DNA from: Gordonia zhenghanii
Lineage (GTDB): Bacteria; Actinomycetota; Actinomycetes; Mycobacteriales; Mycobacteriaceae
Reading direction: 5' to 3'
DNA: 64,000 nucleotides
NCBI RefSeq assembly: GCF_021738965.1
Contig: NZ_JAKKOQ010000006.1
Coordinates: 1-64,000, forward strand
The position numbers and the translations under genes were made by a program. The notes beneath the pieces were generated by a model. The model had not been told where the DNA came from. It worked only from the letters and a program-made list of their open reading frames with translations, and did not search any database. Shown here one piece after another: positions 53,026-62,835 of this stretch (its first letter is position 1; every line of letters begins with the position of its first letter).

Positions 53026-53679
53026 ATGCACGGTCGGCCACGCGTGGCCGTATTGATTCCCGCCGCAGGCATGGGCACCCGACTGGGTGAAGCCCAGCCC
53101 AAGGCGTTCGTAGAGGTCGGCGGAGTGACGCTGCTGGAACGCAGCGTCGCCGCCGCCCGCGAATCCGGGGTGGTCGACGAGATCGTCGTCGCCGTCCCGG
53201 AATCCCTCGCAGACAGCGCGCATCGGCTCGTGCCGGATGCGCGAATCGTCGTCGGCGGGGCGCAACGAAGCGACTCGGTGCGCGCGGCGCTCGCCGCGTC
53301 AGACGCCGCGCTGATTCTCGTCCACGATGCGGCTCGCGCGCTGACGCCGCCATCACTGTTCGCCGATGTCGTCGCCGAACTGTGCGATGGCGCCCCGGCG
53401 GTCGTTCCGGGAACACCCGTCGCCGACACCCTCAAACGAGTCGACTCCACATCCGGAGTCGTCGACACGGTGGACCGAGACATGTTGCGCGCCATCCAGA
53501 CTCCGCAAGGCTTCGCTGCGGACGTGCTGCGGGCCGCGCACGCCGGATCCGGCGACGCGACCGACGACGCCGGGCTCGTCGAAGCCGCAGGCGTCGCAGT
53601 GAAAGTGATCCCCGGCGATGCGATGGCGTTCAAAGTGACCACCCCGTTCGACCTTCGCCTGGCGCGACTGCTCGCCTGA
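53026..53679 (+). CDS. ispD: IspD, 2-C-methyl-D-erythritol 4-phosphate cytidylyltransferase
   Basis: 217 aa. Nucleotide-binding [43 protein letters not shown] and [14 protein letters not shown]. Third step of the MEP isoprenoid pathway. Starts 2 bases after carD, as in mycobacteria. Confidence 0.95.
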   Translation: MHGRPRVAVLIPAAGMGTRLGEAQPKAFVEVGGVTLLERSVAAARESGVVDEIVVAVPESLADSAHRLVPDARIVVGGAQRSDSVRAALAASDAALILVHDAARALTPPSLFADVVAELCDGAPAVVPGTPVADTLKRVDSTSGVVDTVDRDMLRAIQTPQGFAADVLRAAHAGSGDATDDAGLVEAAGVAVKVIPGDAMAFKVTTPFDLRLARLLA

Positions 53680-53707
53680 ATCGGATACGAGAGAAGGAGA
53701 CGCCCTC

Positions 53708-54172
53708 ATGCGTGTGGGAATCGGCACGGACGTTCACCCGATCGAACCCGGCCGCGACTGCTGGCTGGCCGGACTGCGCTTCGACGACGCCGACGGCTGC
53801 TCCGGCCACTCCGACGGCGACGTCGGGGTGCACGCACTGTGCGATGCGCTGCTGTCCGCTGCGGGCCTCGGGGACCTCGGCGTCGTGTTCGGCGTCGACC
53901 GCCCCGAATGGCGGAACGTGACCGGTGCCGCGATGCTCACACACGTCGCGTCGTTACTCGACGCCGCAGGGTTCTCGCCGGCCAACGCCGCTGTCCAGGT
54001 GATCGGCAATCGGCCCCGAATCGGTCCGCGTCGCGCCGAGGCTCAGGACGTTCTCTCGGGCCTTCTCGGAGCTCCCGTGTCGGTGTCGGCGACGACGACC
54101 GACGGTCTCGGACTCACCGGGCGCGGCGAAGGCGTCGCCGCAGTGGCTACCGCACTGCTGGTCCTCAAGTAG
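53708..54172 (+). CDS. ispF: IspF, 2-C-methyl-D-erythritol 2,4-cyclodiphosphate synthase
   Basis: 154 aa. Zinc ligands Asp and His in [10 protein letters not shown] and the loop [18 protein letters not shown]-terminal [20 protein letters not shown]-pathway step after IspD/IspE. GAGAAGGAGA precedes the ATG. Confidence 0.95.
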   Translation: MRVGIGTDVHPIEPGRDCWLAGLRFDDADGCSGHSDGDVGVHALCDALLSAAGLGDLGVVFGVDRPEWRNVTGAAMLTHVASLLDAAGFSPANAAVQVIGNRPRIGPRRAEAQDVLSGLLGAPVSVSATTTDGLGLTGRGEGVAAVATALLVLK

Positions 54173-54183
54173 AATCCCAGGCC

Positions 54184-55578
54184 GTGACGCTCAACCTGTA
54201 CGACACCGCATCGCGCGAGGTCCGCGAATTCGTTCCCCTGCGACCAGGGACGGTCGGCGTGTACCTGTGCGGCGCCACTGTGCAGGGCGTCCCGCACATC
54301 GGGCACGTCCGAAGCGGTATCGCATTCGACGTTCTGCGACGATGGCTCGCCCACCGGGGATACGACGTGTTGTTCGTCCGGAACGTCACCGACATCGACG
54401 ACAAGATCCTGCGCAAGGCCGCCGACGCCGACCGGCCATGGTGGGAGTGGGCAGCCACCCACGAGCGCGCGTTCACCACGGCGTACGACGCGCTGGGCGT
54501 CCTCCCGCCGTCCGCCGAGCCGCGCGCCACCGGCTTCATCACGCAGATGGTCGACTACATGCAGCGGTTGATCGACCGCGACCACGCCTACGTCGCCGAT
54601 GGCAACGTCTACTTCGACGTCCGCAGCCTGCCCGAGTACGGGAGCCTGTCCGGGCACAAGCTCGACGATGTCCACCAGGGCGAGAGCGCGGGCACCGGAA
54701 AACGTGACCCGCGCGACTTCACACTCTGGAAAGCCGCCAAGCCCGGCGAGCCGTCGTGGCCGACCCCGTGGGGCGACGGCAGGCCCGGATGGCATCTGGA
54801 GTGCTCGGCGATGGCCACGTCACTCCTCGGCGGCGAATTCGACATCCATTGCGGCGGCATGGATCTGGTGTTTCCGCACCACGAGAACGAGATCGCGCAG
54901 AGTCACGGCGCAGGCGACGGTTTCGCGCGCTACTGGCTGCACAACGGCTGGGTGACGATGGGTGGCGAGAAGATGAGCAAGTCGCTCGGCAACGTCGTCG
55001 CCATCCCGGCGATGCTCGAGAAGGTGCGGCCCGTGGAACTGCGCTACTACCTCGGCAGCGCTCACTACCGTTCGATGCTCGAATACACCGACGCCGCGCT
55101 GCACGAGGCCGCGGTCGGGTACCGGCGCATCGAATCGTTCGTCCAGCGAGTGGCCGACCGGGTAGGCGACGTCGCGGTGGGCGAGGTGACCGACGAGTTC
55201 GCTGCGGCACTCGACGACGACCTCGCCGTCCCCGCGGCCCTCGCCGCCGTCCACAACGCAGTCCGTGAGGGCAACACCGCTCTCGAATCGGGAGATGCCG
55301 CGTCGGCGTCGGCGATCGCCGGGTCGGTGCGCGCGATGACGGCGATCCTCGGTACCGACCCCCTTGACGACCACTGGTCGGCGAGCGGTACGGACGAGGC
55401 GTCGACCGCGGCCCTCGACGTGCTGATCGGAGCCGAACTGGAACGTCGTGCTGCCGCACGCGCAGCCAAAGACTGGCCAGTCGCCGACGAGGTGCGTGAT
55501 CGGCTCGCGGCAGCGGGCGTCGAAGTGACCGATACCCCCGACGGCGCCCAGTGGGCGCTGAAGACGAAGGACTCCTAG
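54184..55578 (+). CDS. cysS: Cysteinyl-tRNA synthetase
   Basis: 464 aa class I synthetase. Zinc-site Cys in [12 protein letters not shown]-type [28 protein letters not shown] and [10 protein letters not shown] (further zinc ligands), and [11 protein letters not shown] 54184 lies 11 bases after the ispF stop without a clear ribosome-binding site. Followed directly by rlmB. Confidence 0.95.
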   Translation: MTLNLYDTASREVREFVPLRPGTVGVYLCGATVQGVPHIGHVRSGIAFDVLRRWLAHRGYDVLFVRNVTDIDDKILRKAADADRPWWEWAATHERAFTTAYDALGVLPPSAEPRATGFITQMVDYMQRLIDRDHAYVADGNVYFDVRSLPEYGSLSGHKLDDVHQGESAGTGKRDPRDFTLWKAAKPGEPSWPTPWGDGRPGWHLECSAMATSLLGGEFDIHCGGMDLVFPHHENEIAQSHGAGDGFARYWLHNGWVTMGGEKMSKSLGNVVAIPAMLEKVRPVELRYYLGSAHYRSMLEYTDAALHEAAVGYRRIESFVQRVADRVGDVAVGEVTDEFAAALDDDLAVPAALAAVHNAVREGNTALESGDAASASAIAGSVRAMTAILGTDPLDDHWSASGTDEASTAALDVLIGAELERRAAARAAKDWPVADEVRDRLAAAGVEVTDTPDGAQWALKTKDS

Positions 55579-56535
55579 ATGGCCGGCAATTCGCAACGTA
55601 AAGGCGCAGTCCGGAAGACGGGCAGTAAGAAGGGGCAGACCGCCGGATCCGGCGGTCAGCGCCGGCGCGGACTCGAAGGGCGCGGCGCGACGCCGAAGGC
55701 CGAGGACCGGGTCTACCACGCGAAGCACAAGAAGGCGAAGGCCGCCGAGCGGTCGTCGACCGGCCGTCCGCGCACCACGCGGAAGTCCGATGACGGGCCC
55801 GAGTACGTGCTCGGCCGCAACCCGGTCGTCGAATGCCTCCGCGCCGATGTCCCGGCGACGGCGTTGTACGTGCAGACCGGGCTCGACGCCGACGACCGGG
55901 TGCGCGAAGCAGTGCACACCGCGGGCGACCGCGGCATCTCGATCCTCGAAGTCGGCAGGCCCGAACTCGATCGGATGTCGCCGAACGGGATGCACCAGGG
56001 GCTCGCGCTCCAGGTGCCCGAGTACAAGTACGCCCACCCGGACGATCTGATGGCGGACGCGCTTGCATCGTCGTCGCAGCCGTTGCTGGTGGCACTCGAC
56101 AACATCACCGACCCGCGGAACCTCGGCGCGGTGGTCCGCTCGGTCGCCGCGTTCGGTGGGCACGGTGTCCTGATCCCGCAGCGTCGGAGCGCGGGCGTCA
56201 CGGCCGTCGCGTGGCGGACGAGTGCGGGCGCGGCAGCGCGGCTGCCCATCGCGCAGGCGCCGAACCTGACTCGAACCCTGGTCGCGTGGGCGAAGGCCGG
56301 CGCTCAGATCGTCGGCCTCGACGCGGGCGGCGACGTCACGCTCGACGAGTACGACGGCACCGGTCCGGTCGTGGTCGTCGTCGGATCGGAGGGCAAGGGT
56401 CTGTCCCGTCTCGTCCGGGAGACGTGCGACTCGGTCCTTTCGGTGCCGATGGCCGGTGACGTCGAGAGCCTCAACGCGTCCGTCGCAGCGGGCGTCGTGC
56501 TCGCCGAGTTCGCCCGTCAGCGACGTCAGGTCTAG
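55579..56535 (+). CDS. rlmB: RlmB-type 23S rRNA 2'-O-methyltransferase
   Basis: 318 aa SpoU/TrmH protein. A basic N-terminal tail of about 70 residues, the substrate-binding domain ([22 protein letters not shown]), then the knotted SPOUT domain with [40 protein letters not shown] and [14 protein letters not shown]. Starts on the base after the cysS stop. Confidence 0.94.
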   Translation: MAGNSQRKGAVRKTGSKKGQTAGSGGQRRRGLEGRGATPKAEDRVYHAKHKKAKAAERSSTGRPRTTRKSDDGPEYVLGRNPVVECLRADVPATALYVQTGLDADDRVREAVHTAGDRGISILEVGRPELDRMSPNGMHQGLALQVPEYKYAHPDDLMADALASSSQPLLVALDNITDPRNLGAVVRSVAAFGGHGVLIPQRRSAGVTAVAWRTSAGAAARLPIAQAPNLTRTLVAWAKAGAQIVGLDAGGDVTLDEYDGTGPVVVVVGSEGKGLSRLVRETCDSVLSVPMAGDVESLNASVAAGVVLAEFARQRRQV

Positions 56536-56689
56536 CTGACGAGCGTGCCGCAGTATGCCGGTCTATGCCATGGGATTTCGTCGTATATCGGGCGAATCGT
56601 CATGCCGGGGCGTCCTGCGGGCGTCGACTGAATGACAGACGCGTCACAGGATTCTAGAAATTCAGCGTTTGTTCATTAACCTGTAAGCC

Positions 56690-58051
56690 GTGTTACACCA
56701 AGCGCAGCCGGGGTTCTTCGATCGCGTGCGTCGTCTGACGTCGCGACGAGTCGAACTCGGCGTGCGCGGATGGTGGGCGGTCGTCCTCGTCCTCGTAGCG
56801 TTCGTCGTCGTCATCCAGTGCGTCGCACTGGTCTACGGCATCCGCGGACCGGTGGACCTATTGGCCCATGACTTCGTCGGCCGTCCCGGCATCGGCGAGA
56901 TCAAGATGGCGGGGCTGCTGCTGGCGCTCGTCTGCATGCCTGCTCGTCTGCGGTGGTGGATGCTCGGCGGCGTCGTGCTGCTCGAAGGCGTCTGGAACCT
57001 GCAGCGACTGATCGTCGGAGACCCGGCCACCGTCGGCAACGGCATCCTCTTCGGGCTCGTCGGCACCGGACTGTACGCGTTCTGGAGACTCCGCGGCGAC
57101 GATAAGTCGGCGACGCTGAAAGCGGTCGGACTCGGCTTGATGATGCCGATCATGGGGCGCGTCGGCGACGCGTGGCTGGTGTTGTCGGCCAAAGCGAACG
57201 CGAAGGTCCTCGACGAGTACGTCGAGGTGGCCGACCGGGCACTCGGCTCACCGTCATGGGTGATCGGCCGCATCGTGTCCGACAGCGCGGCGCTCACTGA
57301 AGTGCTGAGCAAGGTGTACGTCTATCTGCCGGTCGGTGCGGCGATCATCGCGTTCTTCCAACTGCGCCATGTGGCGCGCGAGGGTTTTCCGCGCCATCAC
57401 ATCGTCCGCACGTTCCTGGTGATCGGCATGGTCGGTCCGATCATCTACTTCATCTTCCCGGTGGTCGGCCCGACGTACGCTTTCGGCCACGAGCAGTTGG
57501 GGTCGGGCTGGGTGGACGTCTGGCCGTGGGTCACACCTGACATCACCGAGCCCGTCGCCGCATATTTCAATCAGGGCATCGCGCGGAACTGCATGCCCAG
57601 CCTGCACACTGCGTGGGCGACCTGCATCCTCCTGCACGGTCTGCGTGGCTCGACGGCCTCGAAGATATTCGGCTCGGTGTGGTTCGTCTGCACGATCGCC
57701 GCGACCCTCGGGTTCGGCTTCCACTACGCGATCGACATCCTCGCAGGCATCGTGTTCACCCTGACTCTCGAAGCCGCGTTGACACGTCCGGAACTCGGCT
57801 GGACGCGACTGCGGATGGGGGTCGTCGGTGCGGGTGCGGTGGTCTTCGCCGGACTGCTGTTGGTCACCCGCCTCGCCGCGGTCCCGTTGTCGACGAGCGG
57901 CGCCGGGGGAGCGGTCCTGCTTCTGGCGCCGGTCCTGATGATGGCGGTGGCCTTCCTGTTCGTCGAGCGGCCCGAACTGCTGTCGGTGGGGCAACGACCT
58001 GGCGGTCCGACGATGCCGCCGCGCCTGTTCCGCGAACGGTCGCGCGCCTAG
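56690..58051 (+). CDS. PAP2-superfamily integral membrane protein
   Basis: 453 aa with many membrane segments. The phosphatase motifs are split over the C-terminal half: RNCMPSLHTAWAT (PSLH) and GFHYAIDILAGI (HxxxD). This arrangement occurs in actinobacterial inositol-phosphotransferase-like PAP2 proteins, so a lipid phosphatase or phosphotransferase is likely. The gap 56536-56689 holds no other gene. Its TAG stop overlaps the rarD stop on the other strand. Confidence 0.82.
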   Translation: MLHQAQPGFFDRVRRLTSRRVELGVRGWWAVVLVLVAFVVVIQCVALVYGIRGPVDLLAHDFVGRPGIGEIKMAGLLLALVCMPARLRWWMLGGVVLLEGVWNLQRLIVGDPATVGNGILFGLVGTGLYAFWRLRGDDKSATLKAVGLGLMMPIMGRVGDAWLVLSAKANAKVLDEYVEVADRALGSPSWVIGRIVSDSAALTEVLSKVYVYLPVGAAIIAFFQLRHVAREGFPRHHIVRTFLVIGMVGPIIYFIFPVVGPTYAFGHEQLGSGWVDVWPWVTPDITEPVAAYFNQGIARNCMPSLHTAWATCILLHGLRGSTASKIFGSVWFVCTIAATLGFGFHYAIDILAGIVFTLTLEAALTRPELGWTRLRMGVVGAGAVVFAGLLLVTRLAAVPLSTSGAGGAVLLLAPVLMMAVAFLFVERPELLSVGQRPGGPTMPPRLFRERSRA

Positions 58052-58986
58052 CCGTCGCGGTCGGTGCCTGCTCGTGAACGGCGCCGCGACGCTGTGACGT
58101 TCCACAGGCTGTCGGTCGTCAGCAGGATCAGCGCGACCCAGACGATCCCGAATCCGATCCAACGTTCGGTCGGGAGGTGCTCGTCGAGCACGAACACCGC
58201 GCACAGGAGTTGGACGACCGGGGTGACGAACTGGATCAGTCCGACGGTGACGAGCGGGATGCGTCGAGCCGCTGCGGCGAAGAACAGTAGCGGGACGGCG
58301 GTCGCGACGCCGGACAGCGCGAGCAGTGCGGCATGTCCGGCGCCGTGATCACCGAAGTCCAAGCCGCTCGATGTGCCGGCGAGGATCGCGAAGATCACCA
58401 GCGCGGGAGGTGTCAGGATCGCGGTCTCCAGCGTCAGACTGTGCAGCGCGGGAAGGCGGGCTCCGACCTTGTTCTTTGCGAGACCGTATCCGGCGAACGA
58501 GAAGGCGAGAGCCAATGCCGTGATCGGGATCGCTCCGCCCGCGATCGCCAGGTAGAGGCCCGCGACGACGCCGACGGACACCGCGGCCCATTGCAGCGGC
58601 CGGAGCCGTTCACGGAGGACGACGACGCCGAGCGCGACGGTCACGAGTGGGTTCAGAAAGTAGCCGAGAGCGGCGTCGCTGGTATGCCCGGAAGTGACTG
58701 CCGCGACGTACACGACCCAGTTGGTCGCGATCAAGAAGGCCGCGATCGTCACGCCAGCCAACAGTCGGCGCTGACCGCGCAGGCGAGCGATCCACGTCCA
58801 GTCCCGCATGATCGCCAACACGACGACGCACAACAGCAGGGTCCACACGATTCGGTGGGCGAGGATCTCCCATGGCCCGGTCGGTCGCAGCGCGTCGAAG
58901 AAGAGTGGGAACAGACCCCAACTGCCGTAGGCCGCGAAACCCGCGATGACGCCGCGAGTCGATTGCGGGACGATTCGCGGCGTCAT
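58048..58986 (-). CDS. rarD: RarD, EamA-family transporter
   Basis: 312 aa with about ten membrane segments. GVIAGFAAYGSWGLFPLFFDAL and AHRIVWTLLL are typical RarD, and DAALGYFLNPLVTVALGVVVLRERL the EamA repeat. Substrate unknown in this group. The start overlaps pxpA by 4 bases (ATGA), so the two are co-transcribed. Confidence 0.9.
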   Translation of the reverse strand: MTPRIVPQSTRGVIAGFAAYGSWGLFPLFFDALRPTGPWEILAHRIVWTLLLCVVVLAIMRDWTWIARLRGQRRLLAGVTIAAFLIATNWVVYVAAVTSGHTSDAALGYFLNPLVTVALGVVVLRERLRPLQWAAVSVGVVAGLYLAIAGGAIPITALALAFSFAGYGLAKNKVGARLPALHSLTLETAILTPPALVIFAILAGTSSGLDFGDHGAGHAALLALSGVATAVPLLFFAAAARRIPLVTVGLIQFVTPVVQLLCAVFVLDEHLPTERWIGFGIVWVALILLTTDSLWNVTASRRRSRAGTDRDG

Positions 58987-59726
58987 CGCGCGCGTACGTC
59001 GATATTCGCAGCTGCCAACGACTTCCGTACTGCACGTGCGTGCTCAAGCGCCCCCGGAGTATCGCCGTGCAGGCATACCGACGTCGCGTCGGCGTCGATC
59101 ATCGATCCGTCGACTGCGGTGACGGCTCCGGTCCGTGCGAGTGTCACGACACGGTCGGCGATCGTCTGGGAGTCGTGCAGCAGCGCGCCGGGTTCGGTCC
59201 GGGGCACCAGTGTCCCCTCCGGTGTGTAGCCGCGGTCGGCGAACGCCTCGGTGATGACCGGAACGCCGGCGTCGAGCGCGAGTCTCTGAGCAACGGAACC
59301 GGGCAGGCACATCAACGGCAGACCGGCCTTCGTGACGGCGTCGACCACGGCCCTAGCCTGTTGCTCGTGGTGCACGACGGCGTTGTACAGCGCCCCGTGC
59401 GGCTTCACGTACTCGACGGTGCCGCCGACGGACTCGGCCAGCGCGCGGAGCGCGCCCACCTGGTAGAGGACGTCCGCGATCAAGTCTTCAGTCGTCACGT
59501 CCATGAACCGTCGTCCGAAGCCGGACCGGTCCGGGTAGGAGACCTGCGCGCCGATCCGGACGCCCGAGTCGACAGCCTTCGCGCAGGTGTCACGCAGGAT
59601 GGTCGGGGTGCCCGCGTGGAAGCCGCACGCGATGTTGGCGCTGCTGATGAGCGGAATGATCGCCGCATCGTCGCCGACGCCTTCCCCGAGGTCGGCGTTG
59701 AGGTCGATGACGGCGGTTGGACCCAT
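58983..59726 (-). CDS. pxpA: PxpA, 5-oxoprolinase subunit A (LamB/YcsF family)
   Basis: 247 aa. DLNADLGEGVGDDAAIIPLISSANIACGFHAG is the family N-terminus; GVRIGAQVSYPDRSGFGRR and KPHGALYN follow. With PxpB and PxpC it hydrolyses 5-oxoproline using ATP; no pxpB or pxpC gene is present here, the gene being paired with rarD instead. Confidence 0.9.
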   Translation of the reverse strand: MGPTAVIDLNADLGEGVGDDAAIIPLISSANIACGFHAGTPTILRDTCAKAVDSGVRIGAQVSYPDRSGFGRRFMDVTTEDLIADVLYQVGALRALAESVGGTVEYVKPHGALYNAVVHHEQQARAVVDAVTKAGLPLMCLPGSVAQRLALDAGVPVITEAFADRGYTPEGTLVPRTEPGALLHDSQTIADRVVTLARTGAVTAVDGSMIDADATSVCLHGDTPGALEHARAVRKSLAAANIDVRAR

Positions 59727-59776
59727 GGGCTCAAGCCTAATCCCGTCCGTTCTGCGGACGCCTATAGTGTGGGCGC

Positions 59777-61330
59777 ATGGCAGTGATGGACACGACGGTG
59801 ATGATCGCCGACGGCGCGGTGCAGGGGCGCCGAGGCCGCGGCGGACGCAAGGGCACGATCGCGTGGAAGGGCATTCCGTTCGCGGCCCCGCCCGTCGGAC
59901 CGCGCCGGTGGCGCGGACCGGAGCCCGTCGTGGGGTGGCCCGGTGTGCTCGACTGTGACGACTACGGGAACGCCCCCGTTCAGGACAAGTTGTTCACCGC
60001 GCGCGGGGCCGGACGCTTCCAGCCTCGCCACGAGGACTGCCTCACCCTCAACGTGTTCATGCCGGAGACTGTCTCGGCGGCGCCGCGCCCGGTCATGGTG
60101 TTCAACTACGGCGGGGCCTACATCCTGGGCGGTACGTCCACGCCGATCTACGACGGCGCGTATCTCGCGCGCTCGCGCGACGTGATCGTGGTGACCGTCA
60201 ACTATCGCGTGGGTCCGCTCGGGTTCCTCGACTTGAGCGACTACTCGACTCCGGAGCGTCGGTTCGAGTCGAATCTCGGCCTGCGCGACATGGTCGCCGG
60301 GCTCGAGTGGGTGCAACGGAACATCGCCGCATTCGGCGGGGACCCCGACCGGGTCACCGTGTTCGGGGAGAGCGCGGGAGGGTCGGCCGCGATCACTCTG
60401 CTGTCGACGCCCGCCGCCGCCGGACTGTTCGCCGGAGCCATCTCGCAGAGCCCGGCTCCGGACCTGGTGGTGGAGAAGGAGAACGCGCAGGTCTTCGCCG
60501 ACGAGTTCGTCCGGTTGCTCATCGATCCGACGCGGCGCGCTGGTGCCGAACGCACTGAGCCGCCGTTGGATCCCGAGGTCGTCGCACGGATCGTCGACGA
60601 GGCGTCGGGGATGGACTTGGTGCGCGCGGGCAACAAGCTGTTGGGATTCGCTCGAGCGGCGCAGTTGTCGGATCCGATGCCGTTCGCGCCGACCATCGAC
60701 GGCGACTACCTGCCGCAGCGGCCGAACCATGCTGCCCGTGACGGCAACACGCATCCAGTTCCGCTGATGATCGGGCACAACAAGGACGAGGGCGAGTTGT
60801 TCGCTCGGTTCTGGAACATCCTGCCCGACGCGACCCAGGCGTTCGTCGGCGTCGACGATCCAGAGATCCAGATCGAGGTGCAAGCGCTCTATCCGGGCAC
60901 TCGTGACCATGTACGTCTCGCCGCGGACGCCACCTTCTGGATCCCGACGCAGATGTTCGCCGCCGACCACAGCAAGCGTGCGCCGACCTACGTCTACCGC
61001 TACGACTACGCGCCCGCAGCGTTGAACCTCACCGGAATCGGCGCCACCCACGCGACGGACCTGTTCGCGGTGTTCGGCATCTACCGCGACCCGATCGGTG
61101 CGGGGCTGGCCGCCGCAGGCAGTTGGGCGTCGACCAGGCGGATCACCGCGACGGTGCAGTCGCACTGGACGTGGTTCGCGCGCAAGGGCGTTCCGTCGCC
61201 CAGCTGGCCGCGCTACACGGTCGACGACCGTCAGGTGATGATCCTGGACGATCCGCCCCGCGTCGTCGCCGACCCCGACGGCGGCCGCCGCAACGCCTGG
61301 GAGCGGGTGCATATGGCGGTCAGCGGGTGA
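59777..61330 (+). CDS. Type B carboxylesterase
   Basis: 517 aa. WKGIPFAAPPVGPRRW, EDCLTLNVFMP, YGGAYILGG (oxyanion), Ser199 in FGESAGGSAA, an acid in NKDEGELF and His in GATHATDLFAVFG give a complete carboxylesterase/lipase-B enzyme. No signal peptide, so intracellular. Overlaps the next gene by 4 bases. Substrate unknown; sterol-ester cleavage is possible but unsupported. Confidence 0.88.
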   Translation: MAVMDTTVMIADGAVQGRRGRGGRKGTIAWKGIPFAAPPVGPRRWRGPEPVVGWPGVLDCDDYGNAPVQDKLFTARGAGRFQPRHEDCLTLNVFMPETVSAAPRPVMVFNYGGAYILGGTSTPIYDGAYLARSRDVIVVTVNYRVGPLGFLDLSDYSTPERRFESNLGLRDMVAGLEWVQRNIAAFGGDPDRVTVFGESAGGSAAITLLSTPAAAGLFAGAISQSPAPDLVVEKENAQVFADEFVRLLIDPTRRAGAERTEPPLDPEVVARIVDEASGMDLVRAGNKLLGFARAAQLSDPMPFAPTIDGDYLPQRPNHAARDGNTHPVPLMIGHNKDEGELFARFWNILPDATQAFVGVDDPEIQIEVQALYPGTRDHVRLAADATFWIPTQMFAADHSKRAPTYVYRYDYAPAALNLTGIGATHATDLFAVFGIYRDPIGAGLAAAGSWASTRRITATVQSHWTWFARKGVPSPSWPRYTVDDRQVMILDDPPRVVADPDGGRRNAWERVHMAVSG

Positions 61331-61860
61331 TTCGTCGGCGCTTCACGGTGTCGGCGCTCGCTTGCGCGGCGGTGCTGTTGGTCGGTGCGTGCAGTGACGG
61401 TGGTGGGGGTGATGACGGCGGCGGGGACGCGTCGTCGGTGCCCGACACGCCGGTGTCGACGTCGATGCCCTCGGCATTGACCCCCTCCTCGGCGTCGCCG
61501 ACCGATTCTTCGCCGACTCGTTCTTCCCGGCCGCAACCGCCGACTCTGCCCCCGCCGTACGTCGAGGGCGCGGACTGGGTCGACACCGAGGTCGGACCGA
61601 GCCTGCAGATCCGACCCACTCGGAACGGGCGGAACGTCTCCGGCGACACGACCGGCGCCGAGGCGTGGAACGAGGTCCTCGCGCTGTACCCGGATGCGGA
61701 CAGTCCCGGAATGCGCGCCCAGTTCGACTGCCACTGGACGTTCGCGCGTCTCGTCGATCCGGAGAAGCCGAGCTGGAACCTGGAACCCGACCGCCCCGTC
61801 GTCACCGAGAGCGAGATGATCTCGGCGAGATGCAATCCGGGTTTCGCCGAGGAGCAGTAG
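61327..61860 (+). CDS. DUF2599-type lipoprotein
   Basis: 177 aa. Signal peptide with lipobox LLVGACSD (Cys about 21), a Gly/Asp and Ser/Pro/Thr-rich linker to about residue 75, then a domain with MRAQFDCHWTFARLVDPEKPSWNLEPDRP, the DUF2599 pattern. GTG start sharing GTGA with the esterase stop, so co-transcribed. Function unknown. Confidence 0.85.
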   Translation: MIRRRFTVSALACAAVLLVGACSDGGGGDDGGGDASSVPDTPVSTSMPSALTPSSASPTDSSPTRSSRPQPPTLPPPYVEGADWVDTEVGPSLQIRPTRNGRNVSGDTTGAEAWNEVLALYPDADSPGMRAQFDCHWTFARLVDPEKPSWNLEPDRPVVTESEMISARCNPGFAEEQ

Positions 61861-61884
61861 GCGGCTGGACTCGAGACCCTCTGC

Positions 61885-61923
61885 TACGAGCCGCGTGACC
61901 ACATACTGGTCACGCGGCTCGTA
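61885..61923. terminator. Terminator after the lipoprotein gene
   Basis: TACGAGCCGCGTGACCA and its perfect complement enclose 5 bases (CATAC). It lies between convergent transcripts. Confidence 0.85.
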
Positions 61924-61940
61924 ATAGCAACTGCTGGGGG

Positions 61941-61960
61941 ATCTCGACTGCGCTCGATCG
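61941..61960. repeat. Single half-unit of the palindromic repeat family
   Basis: ATCTCGACTGCGCTCGATCG differs from the common right arm at one core base. It is a lone copy beside the terminator. Confidence 0.7.
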
Positions 61961-61980
61961 GCAGGGTGAGGCAGTAGGGG

Positions 61981-62835
61981 TCAGTCGCGTCGGCGCATTC
62001 CGATGAGGCGGCAGACGACGTAGATGGCGAACGAGATGGTCGTGACAGCCACCGACACCGGGAGTTCCGGGGCGAGGGACAGGACGAGTCCGCCGACGGC
62101 GGCGAGTTCGGCGAAGACCACCGAGAGGACCAGGACGGTAGTCGGATTCGCGGTCAGACGGGACGCTGCGGCCGCGGGCGTGATCAGCAGGCTCATCACG
62201 AGCAGGGCTCCGATGATCTGGACGCCCTGCGCCGCCGCGAGGCCCACGAGGATCGCGAACACCACGGACAGCAGGCGGGTGGGGACGCCCGCAGTCTCGG
62301 CGACTCTCGGGTCCAGGCTCGCGAACAGGAGTGGTCGGTAGATGATCGCGTAGACGACGAGGACGACAGCCGCCGTCACGCCGACCGCGATCAGGCCGTC
62401 GGTGCCGACGCTGACCACCTGGCCGGTGAGCAGAGCGAAGCCCTGGCCGACGCGTCCGTGCAGTGACAAGAAGAGGACGCCGAGGCCGAGTCCGAACGCC
62501 ATGACGACGCCGATCACTGAATCGCGTTCGCGCGCACGCTGACCAAGCAGACCGAAGACTGCTGCGGCGATCACGGCGCCGATCACGCCGCCGATGTTGA
62601 CGCCGACACCCGCCAACAGTGCGGCCGCCGCGCCGGTGAACGACAGTTCGGCTGCGCCGTGTACCGCGAAACTCATCTGGCGCGCGACGATCATCGGGCC
62701 CAGGACGCCACCGATGAGTCCGAGGAGGGCGATCGCGAGCAATGACTGCTGCACGAACTCGTACGACAGCAGGTGGCCGGTCGCAGAGAACTCGAAGAAC
62801 TGTCCCATGTTCGCGGCGATGGGCGTCGACGTCAC
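61981..62835 (-). CDS. znuB: Zinc/manganese ABC transporter permease (ZnuB type)
   Basis: 284 aa with about eight membrane segments. The family pattern is clear in LGLIGGVLGPMIVARQMSFAVHGAAELSF and GVQIIGALLVMSLLITPAAAA. GTG start overlapping the ATPase stop by 4 bases. The zinc-starvation genes at 24-27 kb make zinc the likelier metal, but manganese transporters look alike. Confidence 0.87.
   Translation of the reverse strand: MTSTPIAANMGQFFEFSATGHLLSYEFVQQSLLAIALLGLIGGVLGPMIVARQMSFAVHGAAELSFTGAAAALLAGVGVNIGGVIGAVIAAAVFGLLGQRARERDSVIGVVMAFGLGLGVLFLSLHGRVGQGFALLTGQVVSVGTDGLIAVGVTAAVVLVVYAIIYRPLLFASLDPRVAETAGVPTRLLSVVFAILVGLAAAQGVQIIGALLVMSLLITPAAAASRLTANPTTVLVLSVVFAELAAVGGLVLSLAPELPVSVAVTTISFAIYVVCRLIGMRRRD

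Noticed and set aside
59762..61312. 516-codon minus-strand open frame opposite the carboxylesterase
   Set aside because: Antisense shadow of an enzyme with all catalytic motifs.
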